Assembly (NCBI RefSeq): GCF_003008595.1
Contig: NZ_CP027669.1
Location: forward strand, 2,356,001-2,420,000
Length of the DNA stretch: 64,000 nucleotides
Reading direction: 5' to 3'
DNA from: Simplicispira suum
GTDB taxonomy: Bacteria; Pseudomonadota; Gammaproteobacteria; Burkholderiales; Burkholderiaceae_C
Shown: positions 35,686 through 44,851 of the stretch, piece by piece
Position numbering within the stretch: the first letter of the stretch is position 1
Layout of the letters: each line of letters begins with the position of its first letter
Made by a program: the position numbers and the translations under genes
The notes under the pieces: generated by a model
Seen by the model: the letters and a program-made list of their open reading frames with translations, nothing else
The model's database searches: none
Told to the model about the DNA's origin: nothing

Positions 35686-37038
35686 ATGGGTGCATTCGGT
35701 TTCCGCTCCATGTTCTCGGCGCGCCGGGACGTTGGTTTCGCGATGAGCGAAGGGTTTCCCCTGTCCGACACCATGGCCTCGGGATTTAACGACTCCGCAG
35801 ATCATTCGGGTCAGTTTTCACGCCGGCAGTCGGACGCCGTTCGATTGCGTCGCCAACGCTCCAACGCGCAAAAATGGGTGATCGTGTTGTCACTCATTGG
35901 CGGCTTTGGGGCCGTGACACTGCTGGTTCATCTGCTGGGCTATGTGCAGATGCGTACGCTGCTGGCCTTGCTGGGTATGGTCGCTGTCGGTCTGGTGGCG
36001 TTCCTGCTGCTGTTTCGCACGGGGCTGCATCTCAAGTTTCGTGAAAAGCGTCTGAAGCTCCCTATCGTTGTGTGCTGTCTCGCTGGCATGCTGGGGCTGG
36101 TGTATCTGGACCCGGCGATGCAGATCCTGCTGGCTCCTTTTACTTTCGTGGCTCTGGCGTACGGCATGTACCGGATTTCGCGCAACACGGCGTTCGTGCT
36201 GGTCGGTGCCGAATTGCTGGGTTACGCGGGTGTGATTGCCTTGCACTATTTCGAGCAGCAAAACCTCGCCTTGTTCAAGCTTGAAGCCATGCACTTTGCC
36301 GCCTTGGCTGTGGCGCTTCCTGGCTTTGTGTATTTGACTGGAAAGGTGCCTTTGTTGCACATGGTGCTCAACCAGGCCAGCCGAAAGATTCGCACCATCG
36401 AGGCGGACGCGCGGCGCGATACGCAGCTGGGCTGCTACAACCGACGCTACATTGTGGCGGCGCTGGAAGAGCAAAAGCAATTGGCTGACGAGCTCGGTAT
36501 GCCGCTGTGCATTGCGATTCTGGATCTCGACCATTTCAAGCGCATCAACGATGAAATGGGGCACTTGGGCGGAGACGAAGTGCTGCGCACCTTTTCGCGC
36601 GTGGCCCAGCAAAGCGTGCGGGACGAGGACATTTTTGGCCGCTACGGGGGCGAGGAGTTTCTGCTGATCTTCCCTGGTACCTCGCTGCTGCCGGCACTCA
36701 ACACCTGCGAGCGCGTGCGCGCCCAGGTCGAGGATCACGTATGGTCCGACGGCATGCGTTGCCGGGTGACGGTTTCGATTGGCGTGACGCAGTACGTTCA
36801 CGGCGAATCGGTGCTTGAATTCTTCTCGCGCGCAGACACCGCCACCTATCTGGCCAAGGAAGGCGGACGCAATCAGGTCGTTGTTGAGGAGCCGGTCGAG
36901 CGCAGCAAGAATGCCGATTTTGCTGCCACCGGCGACGTGCTGAGCGAAGACGCGGGAGAAGGCACCGACGAAGATTTTCTGCTTCTTGAAGAAGCCGGAC
37001 TCATCGAAAGCAGTCGCGCTCCACTCAGCAATGTCTGA
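35686..37038 (+). CDS. Membrane-bound diguanylate cyclase (GGDEF)
   Basis: The 450-residue protein has about 70 cytosolic N-terminal residues, six membrane helices (residues about 65-230) and a GGDEF domain. The active-site loop reads GGEEF at 321-325 in RYGGEEF, which is a functional variant. The inhibitory site RxxD is present as RDED at 312-315, five residues upstream, so product inhibition by cyclic di-GMP is expected. The substrate Asp/Asn segment DLDHFKRINDEMGH is intact. A 55-residue acidic tail follows the domain. An alternative start at 35743 would remove 19 residues. Cyclic di-GMP often governs pili and biofilm, and the window holds two pilus control systems, but no direct link is visible. 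Confidence 0.93.
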   Translation: MGAFGFRSMFSARRDVGFAMSEGFPLSDTMASGFNDSADHSGQFSRRQSDAVRLRRQRSNAQKWVIVLSLIGGFGAVTLLVHLLGYVQMRTLLALLGMVAVGLVAFLLLFRTGLHLKFREKRLKLPIVVCCLAGMLGLVYLDPAMQILLAPFTFVALAYGMYRISRNTAFVLVGAELLGYAGVIALHYFEQQNLALFKLEAMHFAALAVALPGFVYLTGKVPLLHMVLNQASRKIRTIEADARRDTQLGCYNRRYIVAALEEQKQLADELGMPLCIAILDLDHFKRINDEMGHLGGDEVLRTFSRVAQQSVRDEDIFGRYGGEEFLLIFPGTSLLPALNTCERVRAQVEDHVWSDGMRCRVTVSIGVTQYVHGESVLEFFSRADTATYLAKEGGRNQVVVEEPVERSKNADFAATGDVLSEDAGEGTDEDFLLLEEAGLIESSRAPLSNV

Positions 37039-37041
37039 TGA

Positions 37042-37094
37042 TTTGCCCCCTGGCGCATATTCAGCGCCCCTGCGTAGCTACCAAAACCAGAGCA
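37042..37094 (+). repeat. Dispersed palindromic repeat, copy 4 (divergent)
   Basis: The copy reads TTTGCCCCCTGGCGCATATT then CAGCGCCCCTGCGTAGCTAC. It matches the plan of the other copies with several substitutions. It fills the space between the convergent cyclase gene and the YqaA gene. The TAG stop of the latter (37078-37080) lies inside it. Confidence 0.5.
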
Positions 37095-37581
37095 TTTGAG
37101 CGAGCCCCTCGCTTTTTCCAGGCACCATGGCCAGCAAGGCCGTTGTCATAGCCAGGTAGCGCAGAAACTTGCCGATGGCCATGTAGAAAACACAGGGCCA
37201 AAACGGCAGCTTCAGCCAGCCAGCTACAGCGCACAAAGGATCGCCCACCACCGGCAACCAGCTGAGCAGGCAGGCACGCGGACCAAAGCGTTCAAGCCAT
37301 GCCAGCGCCTGCGATTCGGTCTTCCTGCCGCGCAACCGGTTTGTCACCTGGTGTGCGCCCCGGCCCATCCACCAGCTGACTGCGCCGCCCAGGGTGTTGC
37401 CAGTGGAAGCTACCAGAATGGCTGGCCAAAACAGCTCCGGGTTGAGCTGAATCAGCCCGAAGACGGCCGGCTCGGAACCCAGCGGGAGAAGCGTGGCGGA
37501 GACAAAAGACACCACCAGCACGGTGCTGAGCCCGAACTGTGGCAGGGCGAGCCATTCCAGCAACTGTGACCAAGCTTCCAT
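37078..37581 (-). CDS. YqaA-type DedA/SNARE-associated membrane protein
   Basis: The 167-residue protein has four to five hydrophobic segments and the SNARE-associated-like pattern: GSEPAVFGLI, ASTGNTLGGAVSWWMGRG and LLSWLPVVGDPLCAVAGWLKL with a conserved Gly-Asp-Pro. This is the short YqaA branch of the DedA superfamily; those proteins are thought to move phospholipids or undecaprenyl phosphate. The start at 37581 begins right at the family region; the frame is open to 37803 but reads as low-quality sequence. Stop lies in a dispersed repeat. Confidence 0.88.
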   Translation of the reverse strand: MEAWSQLLEWLALPQFGLSTVLVVSFVSATLLPLGSEPAVFGLIQLNPELFWPAILVASTGNTLGGAVSWWMGRGAHQVTNRLRGRKTESQALAWLERFGPRACLLSWLPVVGDPLCAVAGWLKLPFWPCVFYMAIGKFLRYLAMTTALLAMVPGKSEGLAQMLWFW

Positions 37582-37729
37582 AGGGGAGCGAGTGTAGGCG
37601 GGACGGCGGGTCGGCCATTTGCCGCGCGGCGCTGTCCTACGGCGTTCTGCGTCGGACTCCCAAGACTGCCACGCGCCAACTTTGTATCGTTGGGCTTCTC
37701 TCAACCAAGCGCGAGCGCAAGGGGCACCC

Positions 37730-38218
37730 ATGAGTTCAACGTTCCGATTTGCGTACGCCAGTGCCCTGGGTGTGCTGGCGGCGATTCTGGCTGCTGGATG
37801 CATTCAGGGACCGCAGTCCTTTGCAGGCGCCTTGCCCTTGGGTGCGCAGTCAAGCGGCTGCCTCGCTGCCAGCAAGCAGCAAGCGAACTGGCTTGCTCTG
37901 GCGGCCGATCTGCACGCACAGGGCCTGGCGCTGGAGGTCCGATGTGCACGGCCGCCCGCTGACCGGACGGTGCAACTGCTCGTTCTCGATTCGACCCGCG
38001 CCAGCCAGGTGCTGCGTGGGCCGCTGGCCGATGGTGAACACGTGGACATGGGCGACGCGCCTGGTGCAGCCGCTCTCGCGGAGCTCTCGCCCGACGTGCT
38101 CTACAACCGCAGTTGGCTGCGCGCGGCACTGCTGCGCCACCGACTCGAAGCGGTGTCCGCCGATAGGCGCCAGTCCGAGCCGACTCCTCCGTTCGTGCTT
38201 GAGATCGCCGCGCACTGA
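37730..38218 (+). CDS. Putative lipoprotein, unknown function
   Basis: The 162-residue protein begins MSSTFRFAYASALGVLAAIL followed by AAGCIQG, a signal peptide with a lipobox-like Cys near residue 24. The mature part holds two further Cys (SSGCLAASKQQ and LEVRCARPP), possibly a disulfide, and then a region LQLLVLDSTRASQVLRG-like with alternating strands (VQLLVLDSTRAS). I do not recognise a family. It is divergent from yqaA and lies upstream of dusB on the same strand with 105 bases between. Start at 37730 is favoured by the signal peptide. Confidence 0.62.
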   Translation: MSSTFRFAYASALGVLAAILAAGCIQGPQSFAGALPLGAQSSGCLAASKQQANWLALAADLHAQGLALEVRCARPPADRTVQLLVLDSTRASQVLRGPLADGEHVDMGDAPGAAALAELSPDVLYNRSWLRAALLRHRLEAVSADRRQSEPTPPFVLEIAAH

Positions 38219-38323
38219 GCGCTTGGGAAGGGCTTGCTCCCGGCGCACGCAGCGCCGGTCAGGTTGCTGAAATTTTGAGCAGCTACAATGCCGCCTCTCT
38301 CTCCTGCGCGCTCTCAGATTTTC

Positions 38324-39373
38324 ATGCACATCGGGTCTTTCCTGCTGCCCAACCGGTTGTTTGTCGCGCCCATGGCGGGCGTCACCGACCGGCCGTTTCG
38401 CATGCTGTGCAAGTCGCTTGGCGCGGGCTACGCGGTCAGCGAGATGGTGACCTCGCGGCGCGATCTGTGGAACAGCCTGAAGACCTCACGCCGTGCCGAC
38501 CACAGCGGTGAACCGGGCCCGATTGCGGTGCAGATTGCCGGCACCGACGCCACGATGATGGCCGAGGCCGCCGTCCACAACGTGGAGCGCGGCGCACAGA
38601 TCATCGACATCAACATGGGCTGTCCAGCCAAGAAGGTGTGCAACAAATGGGCCGGCTCGGCGCTGATGCAGGACGAAGCCCTGGCGGTCTCCATTGCGCG
38701 CGCCGTGGTGGACGCCTGCGCCCCGCGCGGCGTGCCTGTCACCCTCAAGATGCGCACCGGCTGGTGCCAGCAGCACAAAAATGCCGTGGCGCTGGCCACC
38801 CGGTTTGAAGCGGCCGGGATCGCGATGCTCACCGTGCACGGTCGAACGCGTGAGCAGGGCTACCGCGGCGCCGCCGAATACGAAACGGTGGCGGCCGTGA
38901 AGGCGGCGGTGTCTATTCCCGTAGTGGCCAATGGCGACATCGATTCACCGCAGAAAGCGTGCGATGTGCTCGCCGCTACCGGTGCCGATGCCTTGATGAT
39001 CGGGCGCGCGGCGCAGGGGCGGCCCTGGATTTTTCGCGAAATCGGCCACTTTCTGGCGACCGGAGAACATCTTGCGCCACCGCTGATCGCCGAGCTGGAG
39101 CGCGTGCTGCTGGCGCACCTGGAAGACCACTACCGCCTCTATGGAGAAGAGACCGGCGTGCGCAGTGCGCGCAAGCACATTGGCTGGTATCTGCGGGCGC
39201 TTCCTGGCGGAGAGGCCTTTCGCCAGCGCATGAATGGCTTGGACGACAGCGCTGCGCAACACCGTGCGGTGGCGCAATTCCTGCAGATGCTGGGAAGGCA
39301 GATGGACCGACTGCCGCAGATGGGCGCGACAGCCAGAGATGAATTACAAGAAACAGAGGGATGGGCGGTATGA
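38324..39373 (+). CDS. dusB: tRNA-dihydrouridine synthase B
   Basis: The 349-residue flavoprotein reduces uridine in the D loop of tRNAs. Marks are PMAGVTDRPFR, EMVTSRRDL, QIAGTDATMMAEAA, NMGCPAKKVCNKWAGSAL with the catalytic Cys, HGRTREQGYRGAAEY and NGDIDSPQKA. The length (321 in E. coli) is slightly larger at the C terminus. It is coupled to fis by an ATGA overlap at 39370-39373, the classic dusB-fis operon. ATG at 38324 is preferred, since the 12 in-frame codons upstream are not family-like. Confidence 0.95.
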   Translation: MHIGSFLLPNRLFVAPMAGVTDRPFRMLCKSLGAGYAVSEMVTSRRDLWNSLKTSRRADHSGEPGPIAVQIAGTDATMMAEAAVHNVERGAQIIDINMGCPAKKVCNKWAGSALMQDEALAVSIARAVVDACAPRGVPVTLKMRTGWCQQHKNAVALATRFEAAGIAMLTVHGRTREQGYRGAAEYETVAAVKAAVSIPVVANGDIDSPQKACDVLAATGADALMIGRAAQGRPWIFREIGHFLATGEHLAPPLIAELERVLLAHLEDHYRLYGEETGVRSARKHIGWYLRALPGGEAFRQRMNGLDDSAAQHRAVAQFLQMLGRQMDRLPQMGATARDELQETEGWAV

Positions 39374-39603
39374 GCCGGCAACACATTGATGCATGCGTGC
39401 GCGAGAGTCTGCACAGCTACTTTCAGGATCTGGACGGCGAGGCGCCCGACGGCATGTACGACATGCTGGTGCGCGCTGTTGAAAAACCGCTGCTGGAAGT
39501 GGTAATGAGCCACGCCGACAACAACCAGTCGCGCGCAGCCGAATGGCTGGGGCTGAACCGCAACACCCTGCGAAAAAAGCTGCTGGAGCACAAGTTGCTT
39601 TAA
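39370..39603 (+). CDS. fis: Fis-family DNA-binding nucleoid protein
   Basis: The 77-residue protein is a short Fis. The C-terminal helix-turn-helix reads HADNNQSRAAEWLGLNRNTLRKKL, with an N-terminal dimerisation part LDGEAPDGMYDMLVRAVEKPLL. Fis bends DNA and helps site-specific recombination, rRNA transcription and chromosome folding. It is the second gene of the dusB-fis pair. E. coli Fis has 98 residues; betaproteobacterial versions are shorter at the N terminus, as here. A dispersed repeat follows the stop. Confidence 0.95.
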   Translation: MSRQHIDACVRESLHSYFQDLDGEAPDGMYDMLVRAVEKPLLEVVMSHADNNQSRAAEWLGLNRNTLRKKLLEHKLL

Positions 39604-39610
39604 AAGCGCT

Positions 39611-39664
39611 CTTTTATTTGTAGCTGCTAGCGCTTGCTGGATAAGCGCTGGAGCCGAATTTTAT
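39611..39664 (-). repeat. Dispersed palindromic repeat, copy 5 (inverted orientation)
   Basis: Read on the plus strand it shows GTAGCTGCTAGCGCTTGCTG followed by GATAAGCGCTGGAGCCGAATT, the reverse of the arrangement at 27594. It lies between fis and purH, directly after the fis stop. Confidence 0.7.
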
Positions 39665-39686
39665 TCAAAACTCTGCGGCCCAAGCC

Positions 39687-41288
39687 ATGAATGCACTCCT
39701 CTCCGTCTCCGACAAGACCGGCATCGTCGAATTCGCCCAAACCTTGCACGCGCTGGGCATCAAGCTCCTGTCCACTGGCGGCACCGCCAGGCTGCTGCAG
39801 GAAGCGGGCCTGCCCGTCACGGAAGTGGCCGAAGTCACGCAATTTCCCGAAATGCTGGACGGCCGCGTCAAGACCTTGCACCCCAAAGTGCACGGCGGCC
39901 TGCTGGCCCGGCGCGCACTGCCCGAGCACATGGCGGCGCTCAAGGAGCACGGCATTGACACCATCGATCTGCTGGTGGTCAACCTCTACCCCTTTGAAGC
40001 CACCGTGGCCAAGCCCCGCTGCACGCTCGCCGACGCGATCGAGAACATCGACATCGGTGGCCCTGCCATGGTGCGCAGCGCTGCCAAGAACTGGCAGGAC
40101 GTGGGTGTGCTGACCGATGCCTCGCAGTACCCCGCTGTGCTGGAAGAATTGAAAGCGAACGGAAAATTGTCCGACAAGCTGCGCTTTGCGCTGTCGGTGG
40201 CCGCATTCAATCGGGTAGCCCAGTACGACGGCGCCATCAGTGACTATTTGTCGTCGGTCACGTTCGAAGCTGAACAACTGTCGGAAACCTATGTGCCTCA
40301 GCGCAGCCTGTTTGCCGGGCAGAGCAATGGCATTTTCACCAAGGTGCAAGACCTGCGCTATGGCGAGAACAGCCATCAGCAGGCTGCGCTGTACCGCGAC
40401 CTCTACCCGGCACCGGGCTCACTGGTGACGGGCGTGCAACTGCAGGGCAAAGAGCTTTCTTACAACAACATCGCCGACGCCGATGCCGCCTGGGAATGCA
40501 TCAAAACGTTCGAGGCCGCAGCCTGCGTCATCGTCAAGCACGCCAACCCGTGTGGCGTGGCTGTGGGTCTGGACGCGCTTGGTGCCTACACCAAGGCGTT
40601 CCAGACCGATCCCACCAGCGCCTTTGGCGGCATCATCGCGCTCAACCGGACGCTCGATGGCGCAGCGGCGGCACAAATCAGCAAGCAGTTTGTCGAGGTG
40701 CTGATGGCGCCGGACTTCAGCCCGGAGGCGCTGGAGGTGTTCAAAGCCAAGGCGAATGTGCGCTTGCTCAAGATTGCACTGCCTGCGCACGGCGGCAAGA
40801 CCGATTGGGAGCGTGGCCGCAACGCCATGGATGCCAAGCGCATTGGCTCGGGCCTGCTGCTGCAGACAGCGGACAACCACGAGATCTCGCTCATCGACCT
40901 CAAGGTGGTGACCAAGAAGCAGCCCACCCTCGAAGAGATGGAAGACCTGCTGTTTGCCTGGAAGGTGGCCAAATACGTCAAAAGCAACGCCATCGTGTTC
41001 TGCAAGGGCGGTATGACCATGGGCGTCGGTGCCGGGCAGATGAGCCGGCTCGATTCCGCGCGCATTGCCAGCATCAAGGCGCAGCATGCGGGTTTGAGTC
41101 TGCAAGGCACGGCGGTGGCGAGCGATGCGTTCTTCCCCTTCCGCGACGGCCTGGACGTGGTGGTGGATGCAGGAGCGAGCTGCGTCATCCAACCCGGTGG
41201 CAGCATGCGCGATCAGGAAGTCATAGCCGCTGCCGACGAGCGCGGCGTGGCCATGGTGTTTTCCGGCGTGCGGCACTTCCGCCATTGA
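39687..41288 (+). CDS. purH: Bifunctional AICAR transformylase/IMP cyclohydrolase
   Basis: The 533-residue protein catalyses the last two steps of de novo purine synthesis. The N-terminal cyclohydrolase domain shows [40 protein letters not shown] and [16 protein letters not shown]. The C-terminal transformylase domain has [27 protein letters not shown] with the catalytic Lys-His pair, [13 protein letters not shown] and [12 protein letters not shown]. Length is the family norm (about 529). A strong bidirectional terminator follows. The gene follows fis by 83 bases and a dispersed repeat. Confidence 0.97.
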   Translation: MNALLSVSDKTGIVEFAQTLHALGIKLLSTGGTARLLQEAGLPVTEVAEVTQFPEMLDGRVKTLHPKVHGGLLARRALPEHMAALKEHGIDTIDLLVVNLYPFEATVAKPRCTLADAIENIDIGGPAMVRSAAKNWQDVGVLTDASQYPAVLEELKANGKLSDKLRFALSVAAFNRVAQYDGAISDYLSSVTFEAEQLSETYVPQRSLFAGQSNGIFTKVQDLRYGENSHQQAALYRDLYPAPGSLVTGVQLQGKELSYNNIADADAAWECIKTFEAAACVIVKHANPCGVAVGLDALGAYTKAFQTDPTSAFGGIIALNRTLDGAAAAQISKQFVEVLMAPDFSPEALEVFKAKANVRLLKIALPAHGGKTDWERGRNAMDAKRIGSGLLLQTADNHEISLIDLKVVTKKQPTLEEMEDLLFAWKVAKYVKSNAIVFCKGGMTMGVGAGQMSRLDSARIASIKAQHAGLSLQGTAVASDAFFPFRDGLDVVVDAGASCVIQPGGSMRDQEVIAAADERGVAMVFSGVRHFRH

Positions 41289-41302
41289 GTTCGCGAGGGC
41301 TT

Positions 41303-41337
41303 CAACAAAAAAAGCGGCTGAGGCCGCTTTTTTGTTG
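41303..41337. terminator. Bidirectional intrinsic terminator between purH and the acyltransferase gene
   Basis: A stem of CAACAAAAAAAGCGGC (41303-41318) with GCCGCTTTTTTGTTG (41323-41337) surrounds the loop TGAG. A-rich and T-rich arms on both sides allow it to end transcripts from both convergent genes. Confidence 0.92.
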
Positions 41338-41354
41338 GGCTCGAGCGAAACCGA

Positions 41355-42227
41355 TCAGGCGGTTGGATCTTTGCCGGGGGCAAGCAGCTGCGTGATCTCT
41401 CCGTCCTTGGCCTGCCACAGCTCGTTCACCCAGGCCTGCACCGCAGCGCGGGGGACGGGCTCGCCTGCGGGCGGCAGCACTTGCGGTGGGATGGCACGCA
41501 GATGGGCGCGAACCACCACATCGCCCATGCGCCCTGCCATGGCGTCGGTGAAGGTGGGCGTGCCCTGCGGGTAGACGATGGTGACGTCAAGAAAGCCCGT
41601 GAACGCATCGCCCAGCGATTCCAGCGCCATGCCAATGCCGCCCACCTTGGGTTTGAGCAAGTGGCGGAAGGGCGAATTTTGCTTTGCGTGCTTGGCGGGG
41701 GTGAAACGCGTTCCCTCGACGAAGCTCATGACCGACGTTGGCACCAGCCGAAACTTGGCGCAGGCCTTGCGTCCGGCTTCCAGGTCGGCCCGTGCACTGG
41801 CGCCGCCTTTGCGCTGCATGAAAGGAAAATCGAGCGCCCACCAGGCAAAGCCGATCACCGGTACGTAGATCAGCTCTTTCTTGGTAAAGAATTTGAGCAT
41901 CGGAATGCGGCGGTTGAAGACCCGCTGCAGCACCACGATATCAACCCAGCTTTGGTGGTTGCTGGCTACCAGGTACCAGCCGCGCGGGTCCAGCCCGTCC
42001 ACCCCGGAGACGTCCCAGTGGCCGCGGTTCACAGCGCCCAGCCAGAAACCGTTGATGTCCATCCACAAGGCAGCAATACCCATCAACGCGCGGTCGCAGG
42101 CCCGGCGCACGCCCTGCACGGGCAGCACCAACTTGACGAGGGCGACCGGAATCATGGAGGTCACCAGAACCAGGGTGTTGACGGCAAGAACCAACGTGGC
42201 AAAAAGAAACTTGAACGCAGCAGACAT
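41355..42227 (-). CDS. Lysophospholipid acyltransferase (PlsC/YihG type)
   Basis: The 290-residue membrane protein carries the four acyltransferase blocks: NHQSWVDIVVLQ (block I, catalytic His and Asp), KFFTKKELIYVPVIGFAWW (block II), SFVEGTRFTP (block III) and VTIVYPQG (block IV). A hydrophobic N terminus (LFATLVLAVNTLVLVTSM) anchors it. The family transfers acyl groups to lysophosphatidic acid or related lipids. The KQNSPFRHLLKPKVGG segment resembles the YihG/LCLAT1 branch more than standard PlsC. It lies downstream of hemL with a dispersed repeat between. Confidence 0.92.
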   Translation of the reverse strand: MSAAFKFLFATLVLAVNTLVLVTSMIPVALVKLVLPVQGVRRACDRALMGIAALWMDINGFWLGAVNRGHWDVSGVDGLDPRGWYLVASNHQSWVDIVVLQRVFNRRIPMLKFFTKKELIYVPVIGFAWWALDFPFMQRKGGASARADLEAGRKACAKFRLVPTSVMSFVEGTRFTPAKHAKQNSPFRHLLKPKVGGIGMALESLGDAFTGFLDVTIVYPQGTPTFTDAMAGRMGDVVVRAHLRAIPPQVLPPAGEPVPRAAVQAWVNELWQAKDGEITQLLAPGKDPTA

Positions 42228-42254
42228 GGATGGACGTGCCAGAAGAAAGTTAAG

Positions 42255-42310
42255 TGTTTTTGGCCTCCAGCGCTTATATGTAAATCGCTGGAAGCTATGT
42301 AATTTATAGC
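42255..42310 (+). repeat. Dispersed palindromic repeat, copy 6 (direct orientation)
   Basis: It reads TTTGGCCTCCAGCGCTTATA then TGTAAATCGCTGGAAGCTAT and ends with AATTTATAGC. The TAA stop of hemL (42304-42306) lies inside it. Confidence 0.7.
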
Positions 42311-43608
42311 GTTCTGAACACTTCGCGGGTGGCCGCTACGGTAGCAGCGATATCCTCGTCCGTGTGGGCCGCGCTGACAAACCCGGCCTCGTACAGCGCT
42401 GGCGCGATGTAGACGCCGCGATCGAGCAGACCGTGAAACAAGCGATTGAAGCGCGCGCCATCGGTGCGCATCACCTGCGCGTAGTTCTGCGGCAGTTCGG
42501 GCAGCAAGAAAAAGCCAAACATGCCGCCTTCGCTGTCGCCGCAGAAGGGAACGCCCTCGTCAGCCGCTGCCGCTTCCAGCGCCGTGACCAGTGCCCGCGT
42601 GCGGCTTGCCAGTGCGTCGTAAAAACCCGGTCTGGAGACTTCCTTCAGCGTCGCCAGCCCGCAGGCCGTGGCCACCGGATTGCCCGAGAGCGTACCCGCC
42701 TGGTACACAGCGCCCAATGGCGCCAGCAGCTCCATGACCTCGCGCCGGCCGCCAAAGGCCGCCAACGGCATTCCACCGCCAATGACCTTGCCCATGACCG
42801 TGATGTCGGGTGCAAACCCTGGAATGTGCTGGGCGTAGACGCTTTGCGCGCCGCCCAGCGCCACGCGAAAGCCGGTCATGACCTCGTCGTAGATCAGCAG
42901 TGCGCCGTATTCGGTGCACAGCTCACGGCAGCGGCGGGTGAATGGGACGCTGGCGCGCACGAAGTTCATGTTGCCGGCGATGGGCTCCATCATCAGACAG
43001 GCAATCTCGCGGCCGTGCAGGGCGAAGGCCTCTTCCAGCTGCACCACGTTGTTGTACTCGAGCACCAAGGTATGTTGAATCACCTCGGGTGGCACCCCGG
43101 CGCTGGTGGCGTTGCCAAAGGTGGCCAGGCCCGAGCCGGCCTTGACCAGCAGTGCGTCGGCGTGGCCGTGGTAGCAGCCTTCAAACTTCAGGATCTTGCT
43201 GCGCCCGGTGGCACCGCGCGCCAGGCGGATGGCGCTCATCCCGGCTTCGGTGCCTGAGCTGACCAGCCGCACCATGTCCATTGACGGCACCCGCTCAATG
43301 ATGGCCTCGGCCAGCTCCACTTCGCGCTCGGTGGGCGCGCCGAAGGAAAAACCGTCAAGCGCGGCCTTTTGTACGGCCCCCAGCACGGCGGGATGGCCAT
43401 GGCCAAGAATCATCGGACCCCAGGACCCGATGTAGTCGATGTACCGCTGATCGTTGGCGTCCCAGAAGTAGGCGCCCTGGGCACGCTTGACAAAGCGCGG
43501 CGTGCCACCCACGGCCTTGAAGGCGCGTACAGGCGAGTTGACGCCGCCGGGGATCACAGCCTTGGCGCGCTCGAAAAGTGAAAGGTTGTAGTCAGTGTTT
43601 TGTGTCAT
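42304..43608 (-). CDS. hemL: Glutamate-1-semialdehyde 2,1-aminomutase
   Basis: The 434-residue PLP enzyme forms 5-aminolevulinate, the first tetrapyrrole precursor by the C5 route. Family blocks are [75 protein letters not shown] and the PLP Lys in [18 protein letters not shown] at 43608 gives the standard N terminus; the upstream in-frame start at 43623 adds only five residues. Its start overlaps the end of thiD by 17 bases. The stop codon comes from a dispersed repeat. Confidence 0.96.
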   Translation of the reverse strand: MTQNTDYNLSLFERAKAVIPGGVNSPVRAFKAVGGTPRFVKRAQGAYFWDANDQRYIDYIGSWGPMILGHGHPAVLGAVQKAALDGFSFGAPTEREVELAEAIIERVPSMDMVRLVSSGTEAGMSAIRLARGATGRSKILKFEGCYHGHADALLVKAGSGLATFGNATSAGVPPEVIQHTLVLEYNNVVQLEEAFALHGREIACLMMEPIAGNMNFVRASVPFTRRCRELCTEYGALLIYDEVMTGFRVALGGAQSVYAQHIPGFAPDITVMGKVIGGGMPLAAFGGRREVMELLAPLGAVYQAGTLSGNPVATACGLATLKEVSRPGFYDALASRTRALVTALEAAAADEGVPFCGDSEGGMFGFFLLPELPQNYAQVMRTDGARFNRLFHGLLDRGVYIAPALYEAGFVSAAHTDEDIAATVAATREVFRTL

Positions 43609-44532
43609 GCGGGGGTAGGCCAAACTCTATTGGGGTTGGCGGTTCTTCGTTGTCAGGTGGGGGCTCGTCGGAATCATCGGCTTCGGCCCAGAACATGCGG
43701 TCAGGCACCACATGCCCCATGCCGGGCCGAAACCCCGCTTCAAGGCAGCCGTCGAGGTAGCCCAGGGCTTCGGTGCAGGCTTCAGACAGATCGCAGCCGG
43801 TCGCTAGCAGGGCGGCGAGCGCGGCAGACAGCGTGTCGCCCGCGCCAGTGAACGTAGCGTCAAACAATTCAACGCGCCCGCTGCAGAGAACGGTTTCGGG
43901 CGAGGCCAACGCATTGTCCACAAACTGTTCTGGCAGCGCGATTCCGGTCACCAGCGTGTAGGGCACGCCCACTTCCGCCGCTGCCGCAGCAAGATCGCGC
44001 GGGCCGGGGCTGGCGTCCTTGTCCCAGTCCGGAAGCAGCCAGCGCCACAGCGTACTGTGGTTTCCTACCAACACTGTGGTTTGCGGTAGCACAAGTTCTT
44101 TGAATGCGTCCAGATAGAGATCGATGCGCTCCTCTTCCCACCAAGACAGGTTGGGCATGTACGAGACCACGGGCAGTTCTGGGTAGTCGGACATCAGTTC
44201 AGCCAAGGCGCTGAGGTTCTCTGGCGTGCCGACAAAACCGATTTTGATGATTTGCACCGGAAGATCTTCAAGGGCTGCCCGCGCCTGTTCCATTACCGCT
44301 TCGTCATCCAGTGCGTAATAGTCGAAGATCTGCGCTGTGTCGCGTATATAGGTTCCCGCCACTACGGCGACGGGATGTCCCCCACCGAGGCCGTCGTCGC
44401 AATGTCGGCCGTGAGCCCTGCGGCGCCGCTCGGGTCGTTGGCATTGATCAGCATCACGCAGGCTGGAGTGCGGGTCTGCCCCAGCTTGGCGACCAGGTCA
44501 GGCTGGGGAACGAAATGGGAGTTGTCCGTCAT
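43592..44532 (-). pseudogene. thiD: Hydroxymethylpyrimidine/phosphomethylpyrimidine kinase ThiD, frame-disrupted
   Basis: From ATG at 44532 the frame reads about 55 residues of a ThiD N terminus (ACVMLINANDPSGAAGLTAD, ATTASVG) and then meets TAG. From about 44384 another frame continues with HPVAVVAGTYIRDTAQ and the rest of a ribokinase-fold kinase, ending with the anion-hole motif DATFTGAGDTLSAALAALL. One extra base in the run of five C at 44379-44383 (five G on the coding strand) joins them perfectly as ASVGGHPVAVV. The kinase phosphorylates HMP-P in thiamine synthesis. The last 30 residues are an acidic Pro-rich tail. A sequence error is more likely than a lost gene, since both halves are well conserved. 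Confidence 0.85.
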
Positions 44533-44628
44533 GAGCCCTAAAGACGCAGGGGAAGGTGGCGCAAAAACGGCAGGCTGTCGTTTTGCCTGGATACAATCGT
44601 TGCATTCTATGTGAAGCCCCCTTAAGCT

Positions 44629-44802
44629 GTGATCGAACCAAAAACCTGGATGTGTCTGATTTGTGGCTGGCTATATGAAGAGGTCAAGGGTTATCCCGAA
44701 GAAGGGATACCTGCGGGCACGCCATGGGAGCAGGTTCCAGACAGCTGGCTGTGTCCTGAATGCGGGGCCGGCAAGCAGGATTTTGAGATGGTCCAGATTT
44801 GA
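44629..44802 (+). CDS. Rubredoxin
   Basis: A frame of 57 residues encodes a textbook rubredoxin: WMCLICGWLYEE at the N-terminal iron site, the central GYPEEGIPAGTPWEQVPDSWLCPECG with the second Cys pair, and the C-terminal GKQDFEMVQI. Four Cys in two CxxC pairs bind one iron. The start is GTG at 44629, and no in-frame ATG fits except the internal Met8. Rubredoxins carry electrons to alkane hydroxylases, oxygen reductases or superoxide reductase. It is divergent from thiD and lies 49 bases upstream of pilG, so it is probably the first gene of the pilus chemosensory transcript. Its short length hides it from ordinary gene calls. Confidence 0.93.
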   Translation: MIEPKTWMCLICGWLYEEVKGYPEEGIPAGTPWEQVPDSWLCPECGAGKQDFEMVQI

Positions 44803-44851
44803 ATTACGGGCTCTTTCTCACGTGTTTTATTTTCCATCGGAGCAGTGACAA

